From Chryseobacterium sp. RU37D (lineage in GTDB: Bacteria; Bacteroidota; Bacteroidia; Flavobacteriales; Weeksellaceae): a stretch of DNA of 64,000 nt. The stretch covers positions 1 to 64,000 of the forward strand of contig NZ_FTMM01000008.1 of the NCBI RefSeq assembly GCF_900156075.1, in the 5' to 3' direction. This document shows positions 9,337-18,008 of the stretch, piece after piece (the stretch's first letter is position 1; the number at the start of each line of letters is the position of its first letter). The position numbers were made by a program, and so were the translations under genes. The notes beneath the pieces were generated by a model. The model did no database searches. It worked only from the letters and a program-made list of their open reading frames with translations, and was not told the DNA's origin.

Positions 9337-9372
9337 AAAAAGCATTTCTCACCCGAAATGCTTTTTATTTTT
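9337..9372 (+). terminator. Terminator after rpoN
   Basis: Perfect arms aaaagcatttc (9338-9348) and gaaatgctttt (9355-9365) with a six-base loop are followed by T-rich sequence. Confidence 0.85.
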
Positions 9373-9373
9373 T

Positions 9374-9406
9374 TACTTTGTCAAAGTTAAAATCTTTGAC
9401 AAAGTT
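9374..9406. repeat. Perfect palindromic hairpin (ACTTTGTCAAAG type)
   Basis: Arms actttgtcaaag (9375-9386) and ctttgacaaagt (9394-9405) are exact complements around a seven-base A/T loop. It lies between the convergent rpoN and the membrane-protein gene and could terminate the minus-strand transcript. Its form resembles the hairpin at 15429. Confidence 0.6.
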
Positions 9407-9424
9407 TAAATTTATTTTCCAATA

Positions 9425-10096
9425 TCAGCTATGAGAATCAATTTCTTTCAACTGTTTAAGATTGCGGTCTAACTTTTTGATAATAATGCCGTAAACCAGC
9501 TTGTAGTACAGCCATATCAATGAGACACTCAAAACAGTACTTACAATAATTCCTACAATAACGATGGTAAGATCGGCACTTTTAGGCTCAATATTCTGTG
9601 TATTTAAAGCATAAAATATAAATGCCGTGAAAACTGATGTAAAGGCAATCAGAAGGGCAATACTGATTAAGATAAAGGCATTGACGGTTTTCTTAAACTT
9701 AATGATTCGTGTAATTAAACCTTTTAAATTTTCTTCAATTTTGATCTTACGATAGTTCTGATAGAATTTATAAACGAAATAAGCTGTAATTAATAAACTG
9801 AGAATTTTTACAATTAAATAAGCATTGTCAAAATTACTTTCAACCTCAGGGGTTTTTTGAGCTCCCAGCCTTTCTAAAACTTTTATAAAGCTGGTAGATT
9901 CTTCACCCCGGAAAAAATAAAATAATCCCAAAGCAGAAAAAAACACAAATTCTGCAACACTGATCCAGAAAATATACTTCACGTAATTCCGCGATTTCCG
10001 GTTCAACATCTGAAGGATCTCAGTGTCGTCATATTTTTTCTGAACAGGCTGCTCCTGCCACATCTTCTTTAAGCTGTCTAAATCAAAATCAGGCAT
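9425..10096 (-). CDS. Membrane protein of unknown function, partner gene of an ECF sigma factor
   Basis: The 223-residue protein has a soluble N-terminal segment (about 40 residues, with LDSLKKMWQEQP) and four predicted membrane helices at roughly residues 41-63, 105-122, 138-162 and 180-203. Its start codon overlaps the end of the sigma factor gene by 8 bases, so the two are translationally coupled. This arrangement is common for anti-sigma factors, and an N-terminal cytoplasmic segment followed by helices would suit that role, but no known anti-sigma fold was recognised. Confidence 0.8.
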   Translation of the reverse strand: MPDFDLDSLKKMWQEQPVQKKYDDTEILQMLNRKSRNYVKYIFWISVAEFVFFSALGLFYFFRGEESTSFIKVLERLGAQKTPEVESNFDNAYLIVKILSLLITAYFVYKFYQNYRKIKIEENLKGLITRIIKFKKTVNAFILISIALLIAFTSVFTAFIFYALNTQNIEPKSADLTIVIVGIIVSTVLSVSLIWLYYKLVYGIIIKKLDRNLKQLKEIDSHS

Positions 10097-10580
10097 ATTT
10101 TTCCATCTGCTCTTTAAGTGTTTTCTTTAATCTGTTCATTTTTACACGCGCATTTACTTCGGTAATCCCGAGGTTTTCTGCAATATCCTTGTAAGGCAAA
10201 TCGTCAAGGTACATCATTACAATAGCTCGTTCCACATTGGGAAGTGTTTTTATTACAGTATACAAAAGTGATACCTGCTGCTGTTTTTCATCATCATCTT
10301 CGATAAAATCGGCGTGATTAATGTCTAGCTCGTTGGTAGGCAGGCTCTTGCTTTTTTTTCTGAAAAGAGTAATGGCTGTATTTAAAGCAACACGGTACAT
10401 CCATGTAGAAATTTTGGAATTTCCTTTAAATGAATCATAGCTTCTCCACAACTGCAAGACAATTTCCTGGAAAAGATCTTCCTCATCCTCCAAAGAATTG
10501 GTATAAAGACGCGAAACCTTGATAATCAACCCCTGATTATCCTTAATAAGCTGCGCAAACTCTTTTTCCTTTGAAGCCAA
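10089..10580 (-). CDS. ECF-type RNA polymerase sigma factor (sigma-70 family)
   Basis: Sigma region 2 spans about residues 10-80 (EEDLFQEIVLQLWRSYDSFK, then STWMYRVALNTAI) and region 4 spans about residues 105-160 (LPNVERAIVMMYLDDLPYKD, then NARVKMNRLKKTL, the DNA-recognition helix). There is no region 1 or 3, so it is a small group 4 factor of 163 residues. It heads a two-gene operon with the overlapping membrane protein, its likely regulator. Confidence 0.93.
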   Translation of the reverse strand: MASKEKEFAQLIKDNQGLIIKVSRLYTNSLEDEEDLFQEIVLQLWRSYDSFKGNSKISTWMYRVALNTAITLFRKKSKSLPTNELDINHADFIEDDDEKQQQVSLLYTVIKTLPNVERAIVMMYLDDLPYKDIAENLGITEVNARVKMNRLKKTLKEQMEKYA

Positions 10581-10737
10581 TATGTGTTTTGTTTAGTTTA
10601 CGAAGATAAGATAAAATATCAATTTAACAATGTAATAGTGTAACAGTATAACAATCTATTACTGTGATAATTTAATTTTAAAAAAAGGTAATTAGGATTG
10701 TTATATTGCTAGATTTCTGAATTGTTACATTAAATTG

Positions 10738-10745
10738 TATCTTTG
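10738..10745 (+). promoter_or_regulatory. -7 box (TATCTTTG) of rnpB
   Basis: This consensus TAnnTTTG box ends 4 bases before the predicted 5' end of RNase P RNA, which is the expected distance to a transcription start. Confidence 0.7.
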
Positions 10746-10748
10746 CAC

Positions 10749-11074
10749 CCACGAGAAAGTCGGCTTGTTGATTCTTATTTCGGTAAGGGTAGGAAAGTCC
10801 GGACACCGTAGAGCAGCAAAGCGGATAACATCCGTCACCCGTGAGGGTAGGACCAGTGCAACAGAAAGGATGTACAGTTCGGCTGTAGTGAAATCAGGTA
10901 AACTCTTTGTGGTGCAATGATAAGTATATCGGTTCTTTTCAGCAATGAAAATAGGGGTTGCTCGCCCTGAAAGCCGAGGGGTAATCAGCTAAAGTCCTGC
11001 AGCAATGTATGACGCAGATAAATAACAGGCACTTCTTCGGAAGCACAAAATCCGGCTTATAGATTTTCTCGTGG
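10749..11074 (+). ncRNA. rnpB: RNase P RNA (bacterial type A)
   Basis: This is the catalytic RNA that matures tRNA 5' ends. The P1 helix is formed by ccacgagaaa (10749-10758) and tttctcgtgg (11065-11074). The conserved core motifs are present: GGTAGGAAAGTCCGGAC near the 5' end, GTGCAACAGAAA in the middle, and CACAAAATCCGGCTTATAG near the 3' end. Six T follow P1 as a terminator. The length of about 326 bases suits Bacteroidota. Any open reading frame here is spurious. Confidence 0.96.
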
Positions 11075-11140
11075 TTTTTTTAAGCTGGAAGTTAGAAGCT
11101 GGAGGAGGGAAGTTTTTAATTTGAATATTTAAAATGAAAG

Positions 11141-11227
11141 ATGCTTCGACAGGCCCAGCATGACACCTTACAAGGCAGTTCATAAACAGTTAGTATTAGA
11201 GATCTTATGCTGAGCTTGTCGAAGCAT
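11141..11227. repeat. REP-like inverted repeat (ATGCTTCGACA type)
   Basis: Arms at 11141-11161 (starting ATGCTTCGACAGG) and 11207-11227 (ending TTGTCGAAGCAT) are complementary over 21 bases with two G-U-compatible changes and a 45-base loop. It separates rnpB from the convergent PPK2 gene. The preceding 11081-11130 is low-complexity spacer. Confidence 0.6.
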
Positions 11228-11235
11228 CTGTCATA

Positions 11236-12108
11236 TTATTTTTCGTTTTCCAACTGTTTTTTCGCTTCCCCTAAGCTCAATTTGTCTTCATCAGAAAGGT
11301 GAGGAAGCCTCAAATCCATTTTTTCTAAAGTATCAATAATGATCTGAATGGCTGCCACTCTTGCAAACCATTTATTATCCGCAGGAAGAACATACCAAGG
11401 AGCATAGTCTTTCGAAGTTTCATTGATGGCTTCCTCATAGCATTCCATATACTTTTCAAATAATGCTCTTTCCGGAAGATCACCCATGGAAAATTTCCAA
11501 TTTTTTTCTTGTTCATCGATACGGTCAAGAAGTCTTTTTTTTTGTTCTTCTTTAGAAACGTTCAGAAATATTTTTACAATGGTTGTCCCGTTTTGAGAAA
11601 GGTGTTTTTCAAAATTACGAATGCTTTCGTAGCGGTTTTCCCAGAATCTATTGTCAAAATCATTTACTGTTCTCCATGTTTTCTCACTTAAATTATATTC
11701 AGGATGCACTTTACAAACCAAAACATTTTCGTAGTGTGAGCGGTTAAAAATCCCAATCATTCCTTTCTGAGGTAATGCCAGATAATGACGCCATAAAAAA
11801 TCGTGGGAATATTCTTTAGAGCTTGGTGTTTTAAAGCTTGTTACATTACATCCCTGTGGGTTTACACCTCCGAAAACATGCTCAATTAGGCTGTCTTTTC
11901 CTGCTGCATCCATCGCCTGAAGCACCACCAGAAGAGATTTGCTTCCATCGGCATATAATTTTTCCTGAAGCTCACGAAGTTTTTCCTTTTCATGGATTAA
12001 TAATTCTGTCCCTTCTTCTTTGGTAAGTTTTCCTTCATATTTTGTAGAAGTCTTTTTTATTGAGAATTTTCCTTTGATCAAAAAATCATCTGAGAAATTG
12101 GTGTCCAT
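11236..12108 (-). CDS. Polyphosphate kinase 2 family protein (polyphosphate:nucleotide phosphotransferase)
   Basis: PPK2 enzymes move phosphate from polyphosphate to nucleotides. The Walker A-like loop MDAAGKDS is at residues 66-73 and the lid/second motif reads IFNRSHYENVLVCKVHPEY near residue 120. The sequence and 290-residue length fit the class III branch, whose characterised members convert AMP and ADP towards ATP. That substrate range is inferred. The gene is single with its own upstream gap, and the DUF1573 gene upstream is separated by a terminator. Confidence 0.9.
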   Translation of the reverse strand: MDTNFSDDFLIKGKFSIKKTSTKYEGKLTKEEGTELLIHEKEKLRELQEKLYADGSKSLLVVLQAMDAAGKDSLIEHVFGGVNPQGCNVTSFKTPSSKEYSHDFLWRHYLALPQKGMIGIFNRSHYENVLVCKVHPEYNLSEKTWRTVNDFDNRFWENRYESIRNFEKHLSQNGTTIVKIFLNVSKEEQKKRLLDRIDEQEKNWKFSMGDLPERALFEKYMECYEEAINETSKDYAPWYVLPADNKWFARVAAIQIIIDTLEKMDLRLPHLSDEDKLSLGEAKKQLENEK

Positions 12109-12167
12109 ATTTTTATTTTATTTAAAGATAACTTTGCTAAATTCTAAAACTACAATAAATATAATAA

Positions 12168-12193
12168 AAAACCGCCTCAACAGAGACGGTTTC
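12168..12193 (-). terminator. Terminator after the DUF1573 gene
   Basis: Read on the minus strand, arms aaaccgtctc and gaggcggttt enclose tgtt and are followed by a T-rich tail. Confidence 0.8.
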
Positions 12194-12211
12194 TTTATTT
12201 TTTAGTAAAGA

Positions 12212-12679
12212 TTACTTCACAACAGCAACTTTTTTAGCAGCTTTAGCGGCTTTTTTGTCAGCCTTTGCCTTAGCTTTTAGTTCCGCAGGTGTCAGTGGTT
12301 TTGGATCTGGAGCGTTTGGATCTACGTTTCCTTTAATGTAGATTACGCTTCTGCTGTTTGCAGGGTCGTTAGAAAATACTTCGATCATTTTGTTGAATCC
12401 TCCATTGATAGCAGTATTGTATCCAACTTTGATCTGAGCAGATTTTCCTGGCATAATAGGATCTGTCTTGAATTCAGGGGTTGTACATCCACAAGAGGCT
12501 TTTACATTGGAAAGAACAAGAGGCTTGTCACCCGTATTTGTTACTGTAAAAAATCTTGTACCGTCTGAACTAGGCTTTATTGTACCATAGTCAAAAGTCG
12601 TTTTGTCGAATGTAATAGTTTGTGCAGATGCAAAAGCGAATGTCCCGAATAATGCAATTCCTGCGATTAATTTTTTCAT
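12212..12679 (-). CDS. DUF1573 domain exported protein
   Basis: A Sec signal peptide (residues 1-19, ending FAFASA before QTITFD) is followed by one DUF1573 Ig-like domain (FDYGTIKPSSDGTRFFTVTN, then KASCGCTTPEF) and a Lys/Ala-rich tail (KAKADKKAAKAAKKVA). DUF1573 proteins are abundant in Bacteroidota envelopes; the biochemical role is unknown. The ATG at 12679 was chosen because the longer frame to 12724 would begin upstream of the predicted transcript start and would spoil the signal peptide. Confidence 0.87.
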   Translation of the reverse strand: MKKLIAGIALFGTFAFASAQTITFDKTTFDYGTIKPSSDGTRFFTVTNTGDKPLVLSNVKASCGCTTPEFKTDPIMPGKSAQIKVGYNTAINGGFNKMIEVFSNDPANSRSVIYIKGNVDPNAPDPKPLTPAELKAKAKADKKAAKAAKKVAVVK

Positions 12680-12721
12680 ATTCTTGAATGTTAAATATAT
12701 TGTTAGATAAATTTTGAGAAA

Positions 12722-12729
12722 CAAAGTTA
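12722..12729 (-). promoter_or_regulatory. -7 box (TAACTTTG) for the DUF1573 gene
   Basis: On the minus strand the box reads TAACTTTG and lies 42 bases upstream of the ATG at 12679. It supports the shorter start. Confidence 0.55.
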
Positions 12730-12771
12730 AAAATTATTTTAATTCATACTTAAAATTTTTTTTCTTTAGAC

Positions 12772-12779
12772 TATTTTTG
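12772..12779 (+). promoter_or_regulatory. -7 box (TATTTTTG) for valS
   Basis: The site is a TAnnTTTG match 28 bases before the valS ATG, divergent from the DUF1573 promoter. Confidence 0.55.
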
Positions 12780-12807
12780 CAAATTGTAAATTAAAGTAAA
12801 AGAATTT

Positions 12808-15423
12808 ATGCAGATTTCAGAAAAGTACAATCCACAGGAAACAGAACAAAAGTGGTACAATTACTGGTTGGAAAACAAATACTTCCATTCAGAGCCGAAT
12901 GATAAGCCGCCTTATACTGTTGTAATTCCTCCGCCAAACGTTACGGGGATCTTACACATGGGGCATATGCTTAACAATACCATTCAGGATGTTTTGGTTC
13001 GCCGTGCAAGAATGCGGGGTTTCAATGCTTGTTGGATTTCGGGAACAGATCACGCTTCAATTGCTACTGAGGCTAAAGTTGTTGCTAAACTGAAATCTGA
13101 AGGGATCAGCAAGTCTGATATCACCCGCGAAGAATTTTTAAAACACGCCTGGGACTGGACCGATAAATATGGAGGAACAATTCTTGAGCAGTTGAAAAAA
13201 TTAGGTTGTTCTTGCGATTGGGACAGAACGCGTTTCACAATGGAACCAAAACTTTCTCAGCAGGTTATCAAATCTTTTGTTGATTTATACAATAAAGGAT
13301 TGATTTACCGTGGCTACAGAATGGTCAACTGGGATCCTGAAGCGAAAACCAATATTTCTGATGAAGAGGTAATCTTTAAAGAACAAAACGGAAAATTATA
13401 TTTCCTGAAATATAAAATTGAAGGTTCTGAGGAATTTCTTTCGGTAGCTACAACGCGTCCTGAAACGATTTTCGGGGATACTGCGGTTTGTGTCAATCCT
13501 AATGATGAGCGATATGCTCATTTGAAAGGTAAAAAAGTAATTGTTCCTATTGTTGACAGAGTAATTCCGATCATCGAAGATGAATATGTTGATATTGAAT
13601 TCGGAACGGGTGCATTGAAAATTACACCTGCTCACGACATCAATGACTACGAGATCGGGCAGAAGCATAATCTTCAGATGATTGATTCTTTGGATGATGA
13701 CGGAAATTTAAATGATCACGGTCAACATTACGCAGGAAAAAACAGATTTGATGTAAGAAAGCAAATTGCGAAAGAATTAGAAGAAAAAGATCTTTTGTTG
13801 AAAGCAGAAGATTATGTAAATAAAGTAGGAACTTCTGAAAGAACAGGCGCAGTTATTGAGCCTAAAGTTTCTGTTCAGTGGTTCCTGAAAATGTCTGAAA
13901 TTGCAAAACCGGCTTTAGATGTTGTAATGGATGATGAAGTTAAATTTTATCCTGAAAAGTTTAAAAATACTTACAAACATTGGATGGAAAACATTCGCGA
14001 CTGGAATATTTCCCGCCAGCTTTGGTGGGGACAGCAAATTCCTGCGTTCTATTACGGAGACGGAGAAAATGATTTCGTAGTTGCCGAGACAATTGAAGAA
14101 GCTTTAGTTTTAGCAAAACAAAAAACTAACAACGATCAACTAACAGCTGACAACCTAAAACAGGACGAAGACGCTCTTGATACATGGTTCTCATCTTGGT
14201 TGTGGCCAATATCTGTTTTTGACGGATTGCTTGATCCTGGAAATAAAGACATCAATTATTATTATCCAACTTCAGACTTGGTAACAGGTCCGGATATTAT
14301 TTTCTTTTGGGTAGCGAGAATGATCATGGCAGGATTGGAGTATAGAAAAGAAGTTCCATTCAAAAATGTTTATTTTACAGGTATTGTAAGAGATAAGCAG
14401 AGAAGAAAGATGTCAAAATCTTTAGGTAATTCACCAGATCCATTAGAGTTGATGGATAAATATGGTGCAGATGGCGTTCGTGTTGGAATTTTATTGAGTT
14501 CCGCAGCAGGAAACGACCTTCTTTTCGATGAAGATTTAATGTTGCAGGGGAGAAATTTCATGTCTAAAATCTGGAGCGCTTTCCGTTTGATCAATATGTG
14601 GAATCATGAAGATAAACCCGCGAATTCAACTGAACTTCAAGCAATCGAATGGTTTGAGAATAAATTAAATAAAACAATTACTGAGATTAATGATCAATTT
14701 GAAAAATTCAGAATTTCTGATGCTTTACATTTGGTTTATAAATTAATCTGGGATGATTTCTGTTCCTGGTATCTGGAAGCCATTAAACCTAACTATGGAG
14801 AGGGCATTTCTAAAGAAGTTTACACTAAAACAGTTTGGCTTTTTGAAGAATTAATGAAATTATTGCACCCATTCATGCCTTTCTTAACAGAGGAGTTATG
14901 GCAAAACATTTCAGAGAGAAGTATTGAAGAGGCGTTAATTATTGCTCAGCAGAAAAAAGCAGAAGCATTCAGCGAAGAAATTATTAAAAACTTCGAAACG
15001 GCATCTGAAATTATTTCCGGGGTTAGAAATTACCGTCAGACAAAAGGGATTTCACCAAGGGAAACTGCTGAAATTTATACCAATGCTTCAGAATTTGCAA
15101 ACGAAGCAATTATTAAAAGGTTAGCCAATGTTTCAGAAATTCATTTCGGAACAAAGACAGATAAGCCGAGCTTTACTTTCCTGGTAGGAGCAACGGAAAT
15201 TTCTATTCCATTAAGCGAAAATCTGGATTTAGCAGAAGAAAAAGCGAAAACAGAAGAAGAATTAAAATATTTAAAAGGATTCCTCGTTTCTGTGGATAAA
15301 AAGCTTTCCAATGAAAAATTTGTTGCTAATGCAAAACCGGAAGTTGTAGAGGTGGAGCGCAAAAAACAAAAAGATGCTCTTGACAAAATAGCGATTTTGG
15401 AGGAGAAATTAAAAACTTTATAA
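12808..15423 (+). CDS. valS: Valine--tRNA ligase
   Basis: This class I synthetase charges tRNA-Val. The HIGH-type motif is PPPNVTGILHMGHML (residues 41-55) and the KMSKS signature is KMSKSLGNSPDP near residue 534. The editing (CP1) domain contains the TTRPETIFGDTAV stretch around residue 216. The C-terminus has the ValRS coiled-coil arm (EEKAKTEEELKYLKGFLVSV onward). At 871 residues it is a normal bacterial ValRS. It is monocistronic, followed by a palindromic hairpin. Confidence 0.97.
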   Translation: MQISEKYNPQETEQKWYNYWLENKYFHSEPNDKPPYTVVIPPPNVTGILHMGHMLNNTIQDVLVRRARMRGFNACWISGTDHASIATEAKVVAKLKSEGISKSDITREEFLKHAWDWTDKYGGTILEQLKKLGCSCDWDRTRFTMEPKLSQQVIKSFVDLYNKGLIYRGYRMVNWDPEAKTNISDEEVIFKEQNGKLYFLKYKIEGSEEFLSVATTRPETIFGDTAVCVNPNDERYAHLKGKKVIVPIVDRVIPIIEDEYVDIEFGTGALKITPAHDINDYEIGQKHNLQMIDSLDDDGNLNDHGQHYAGKNRFDVRKQIAKELEEKDLLLKAEDYVNKVGTSERTGAVIEPKVSVQWFLKMSEIAKPALDVVMDDEVKFYPEKFKNTYKHWMENIRDWNISRQLWWGQQIPAFYYGDGENDFVVAETIEEALVLAKQKTNNDQLTADNLKQDEDALDTWFSSWLWPISVFDGLLDPGNKDINYYYPTSDLVTGPDIIFFWVARMIMAGLEYRKEVPFKNVYFTGIVRDKQRRKMSKSLGNSPDPLELMDKYGADGVRVGILLSSAAGNDLLFDEDLMLQGRNFMSKIWSAFRLINMWNHEDKPANSTELQAIEWFENKLNKTITEINDQFEKFRISDALHLVYKLIWDDFCSWYLEAIKPNYGEGISKEVYTKTVWLFEELMKLLHPFMPFLTEELWQNISERSIEEALIIAQQKKAEAFSEEIIKNFETASEIISGVRNYRQTKGISPRETAEIYTNASEFANEAIIKRLANVSEIHFGTKTDKPSFTFLVGATEISIPLSENLDLAEEKAKTEEELKYLKGFLVSVDKKLSNEKFVANAKPEVVEVERKKQKDALDKIAILEEKLKTL

Positions 15424-15428
15424 AAAAC

Positions 15429-15461
15429 AAACCTTCAAGGTTTTTAAAACCTTGAAGGTTT
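15429..15461. repeat. Perfect palindromic hairpin (AACCTTCAAGG type), probable terminator of valS
   Basis: Arms aaaccttcaaggtttt and aaaaccttgaaggttt pair almost end to end. T-rich and A-rich flanks would let it terminate transcription, and it resembles the hairpin at 9374 in build. It lies 5 bases after the valS stop and 10 bases before the next start codon. Confidence 0.6.
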
Positions 15462-15470
15462 CAAAATAGA

Positions 15471-16106
15471 ATGAAACATATAGAAAACATACAAAACCTC
15501 TTCTCAAAAAACTTTGTGGAAAGCCCGTTGCTGGAAAGCTTTGAAGTTGGAAAAATCTATCTTTCAAGTGGAAAGCTTGTTGCTTGTGATCCATTGATTA
15601 CCAACGATATGAAGCCTTTTATGACAGAATTCCCAAATGGAGATTTCTCTGTTTTGCTCCATAAAGAAAGAGAAAGCAACTGTGTGGCGTATGCAGAAAT
15701 TATTTTCAGCCATGCAGAAATTTCAGATTGGAAACTGGCAACTACGGAAGGGCAGAATGTAAAGGATCTAGCAGATGGAGAAGTTTTCGGATATCCCGTG
15801 GAAAGCGGAATGGGATGCTTCATGGATATGGATACGCAGAATAATTTAAATGAATTAGAGCAAAAATTATATCATCGTAAAGGAGCAGATTTTATGGGGA
15901 TTTATGAAGAATTTTTCCACGATGAGTTCTTTGATGAAGATGGAGCAATCGATCAATATGCATTTTTAAAACCATCAGAATCTTATCCGGGAACCATTTT
16001 TGCCTTTGAAACTGGGTATGGCGAAGGTTTTTATGCGAGCTATATTGCTTATGATAAAGCCAATGCTCCTGTTAAAATAATTACTGAGTTTATAGAAATT
16101 AGTTAA
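15471..16106 (+). CDS. DUF4241 domain-containing protein
   Basis: The sequence has the DUF4241 features: GKIYLSSGKLVACDPLI (residues 27-43), a HKERESNCVAYAEI stretch, and ESGMGCFMDMDT near residue 115. The family is widespread in Bacteroidota and some members sit in toxin-immunity neighbourhoods, but nothing here indicates that. Acidic overall, cytoplasmic, no signal peptide. It follows valS with only a hairpin between. Function unknown. Confidence 0.82.
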   Translation: MKHIENIQNLFSKNFVESPLLESFEVGKIYLSSGKLVACDPLITNDMKPFMTEFPNGDFSVLLHKERESNCVAYAEIIFSHAEISDWKLATTEGQNVKDLADGEVFGYPVESGMGCFMDMDTQNNLNELEQKLYHRKGADFMGIYEEFFHDEFFDEDGAIDQYAFLKPSESYPGTIFAFETGYGEGFYASYIAYDKANAPVKIITEFIEIS

Positions 16107-16121
16107 TTAAAGTTAATTATT

Positions 16122-16152
16122 TTTGTTAAGCAATTCTCAAATTATAAATTTG
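16122..16152 (+). promoter_or_regulatory. Bacteroidota promoter for the PfkB kinase gene
   Basis: A TTTG -33 element (16122-16125) and a TAAATTTG -7 box (16145-16152) are separated by 19 bases, which is the canonical spacing. Confidence 0.65.
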
Positions 16153-16189
16153 TCTAAAACCAACCACAATTAAAAACTATTAAAACACA

Positions 16190-17080
16190 ATGAATTTCTC
16201 ATCAGAACAGCCGAAAATCATCGTCGTAGGAAGCTCATCAATTGATCTTGTACTGGAAACAGAAAAAGTTCCGTGTGCTAACGAAACTGTTATTGCCCGC
16301 AATTCTGAGAGCTATTTCGGAGGAAAAGGGGCTAATCAGGCCGTTGGGACAGCCAGATTGGGTGCCAGTGTATATTTCATAGGCTGTGTAGGAATGGATC
16401 CTCTGGGCCAGCAAATCATGAGAAATATGGTGAGCGAAAACGTGAATGTGGGGTTTGTATACGAAACTGACCAGGAGGCAACGGGGACGGCATATGTGAC
16501 TACTTTTGACGGAGACGCAGCGATTGTAGTAGTTCCAGCAGCTAATAATTTTCTGAATACTGGGCATTTAGACGCTGCAGATAAATATTTTCAAACTGTA
16601 GATCTTATTCTTATACAGCTGGAGGTTTCTCTTGAAGTCATTAAGCATACGGTTAAAAAAGCCAAAAAATATGGCAAAAAGGTGGGCTTATATGCTTCGC
16701 CTGCACAGCGTTTATATGAAGATATTTTAGATAACGTAGATTTTATTGTTGTAAAAAGCAGCGAACTGCATATTGTTTTCGGGGAAGATCAGAGAGAGGA
16801 TATCCTTAAAAAATATTTCAATAAAGTCTTTGTAAGGGATGATATTAATTCTACCATTTATTTCGATGGAACGGAGATGAAATATTGTAGAAATGATAAA
16901 GACAAGATGATTTACAAAATGGGAATGGGAGATGCATTTACTTCAGGTTTTGCGATTGCACTCTGTCATCAGAATCCTATTGAAGAATGTGTAAAGTTTG
17001 GAAATGAGGTTTCTGCCAGGGTTTCCTCCAAAAAAGGATCTCAGACAGGCCTGCCGAGAGTGTCTGATTTCTTCTCATAA
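16190..17080 (+). CDS. PfkB family carbohydrate kinase (ribokinase-like)
   Basis: The first PfkB signature is GGKGANQAVGTARLGA (about residues 44-59) and the second is MGMGDAFTSGFAIAL near residue 246, with the catalytic Asp in MGD; the usual GAGD is here GMGD. The GGKGANQA form is typical of ribokinases. No ribose transport or utilisation gene lies nearby, so the sugar is uncertain. The 296-residue length is normal. Confidence 0.87.
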   Translation: MNFSSEQPKIIVVGSSSIDLVLETEKVPCANETVIARNSESYFGGKGANQAVGTARLGASVYFIGCVGMDPLGQQIMRNMVSENVNVGFVYETDQEATGTAYVTTFDGDAAIVVVPAANNFLNTGHLDAADKYFQTVDLILIQLEVSLEVIKHTVKKAKKYGKKVGLYASPAQRLYEDILDNVDFIVVKSSELHIVFGEDQREDILKKYFNKVFVRDDINSTIYFDGTEMKYCRNDKDKMIYKMGMGDAFTSGFAIALCHQNPIEECVKFGNEVSARVSSKKGSQTGLPRVSDFFS

Positions 17081-17168
17081 GTTATTTGCTACATATCGAA
17101 AAATGTAAACTTAATATAAGATGCAAAGTAAAATTTCCACTTTTATAGTGGATTTTTTCTTTTTACCT

Positions 17169-18008
17169 ATGGAAAAATTAATGCTTACTACAAAAGATTC
17201 CGTATCAATCATAGCTCATCTTTTTTTGCCAGAGAAAAGTAATCATAAGCTTTTGCTAATTAATTCTGCGACCGGAGTGAAGCAGCATATTTATTTCTCT
17301 TTTGCTCAATATTTTTCCGAACGGGGATTTATTGTTGTTACTTACGACTATCGTGGTATTGGGCTTTCAAAACCTGAAAATATGAAGGGATATGAAGCAT
17401 CAATGCGAATTTGGGGTTCGGAAGATTATAAAGCGTTGACAGATTATATTAAAATTAATTTTGATGATTATAAAAAATACTGTCTGGGCCATTCTGTAGG
17501 AGCTCTGATTTTAGGGATGAATGAGGACTCTCATATCTTTGAGGAATTTATTTTTGTGGGAACCCAGAATGCTTTTGTCGGAAATCTAAAATTCAGGACA
17601 AAAATTGAAGCTTTTCTTGGCTTTGGAATTGCTCAGCCGCTAACTACCGCTTTGCTAGGATATTTCCCCGGAAACTGGTTCGGTCTCGGAGAAAGTCTTC
17701 CGAAAAATTGCGCATATGACTGGAGAACCTTAATTTTAAACAGGAAATCAACCAACGGTTTGCTGGAGAAAATTGATGATTATTCAAAAGAGTTAACGCA
17801 AAAAGTATTTGTCATCCGGGCCGAAGATGATGTATGGCTTACAGAAAAAGGGGTAAAAAGCCTACTGAATGACACTTACCCTAATCTTAAACCAACCTAC
17901 AGACTCGTTACAACTTCCGAATCTGAAAAAGGTGAAATTGGACATGTTAATTTTTTTAGAAGCTATAATAAAAAGCTCTGGAATATTATTTTAAATGAAT
18001 TGATATAA
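17169..18008 (+). CDS. Alpha/beta hydrolase family protein
   Basis: The nucleophile elbow is GHSVGA, giving Ser109 when counted from the ATG at 17169. The likely acid is in the RAEDDVWLT segment and the base His in EIGHVNFFR near the C-terminus. TYDYRGIGLS near residue 60 forms the oxyanion region. The longer frame starting at 17121 adds a poor 16-residue leader, so the ATG at 17169 is preferred. Substrate unknown. The next gene begins directly after the stop. Confidence 0.84.
   Translation: MEKLMLTTKDSVSIIAHLFLPEKSNHKLLLINSATGVKQHIYFSFAQYFSERGFIVVTYDYRGIGLSKPENMKGYEASMRIWGSEDYKALTDYIKINFDDYKKYCLGHSVGALILGMNEDSHIFEEFIFVGTQNAFVGNLKFRTKIEAFLGFGIAQPLTTALLGYFPGNWFGLGESLPKNCAYDWRTLILNRKSTNGLLEKIDDYSKELTQKVFVIRAEDDVWLTEKGVKSLLNDTYPNLKPTYRLVTTSESEKGEIGHVNFFRSYNKKLWNIILNELI

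Noticed and set aside
10735..10920. Open reading frame of about 60 codons
   Set aside because: It lies inside the RNase P RNA gene, whose conserved core motifs and P1 helix are clear.
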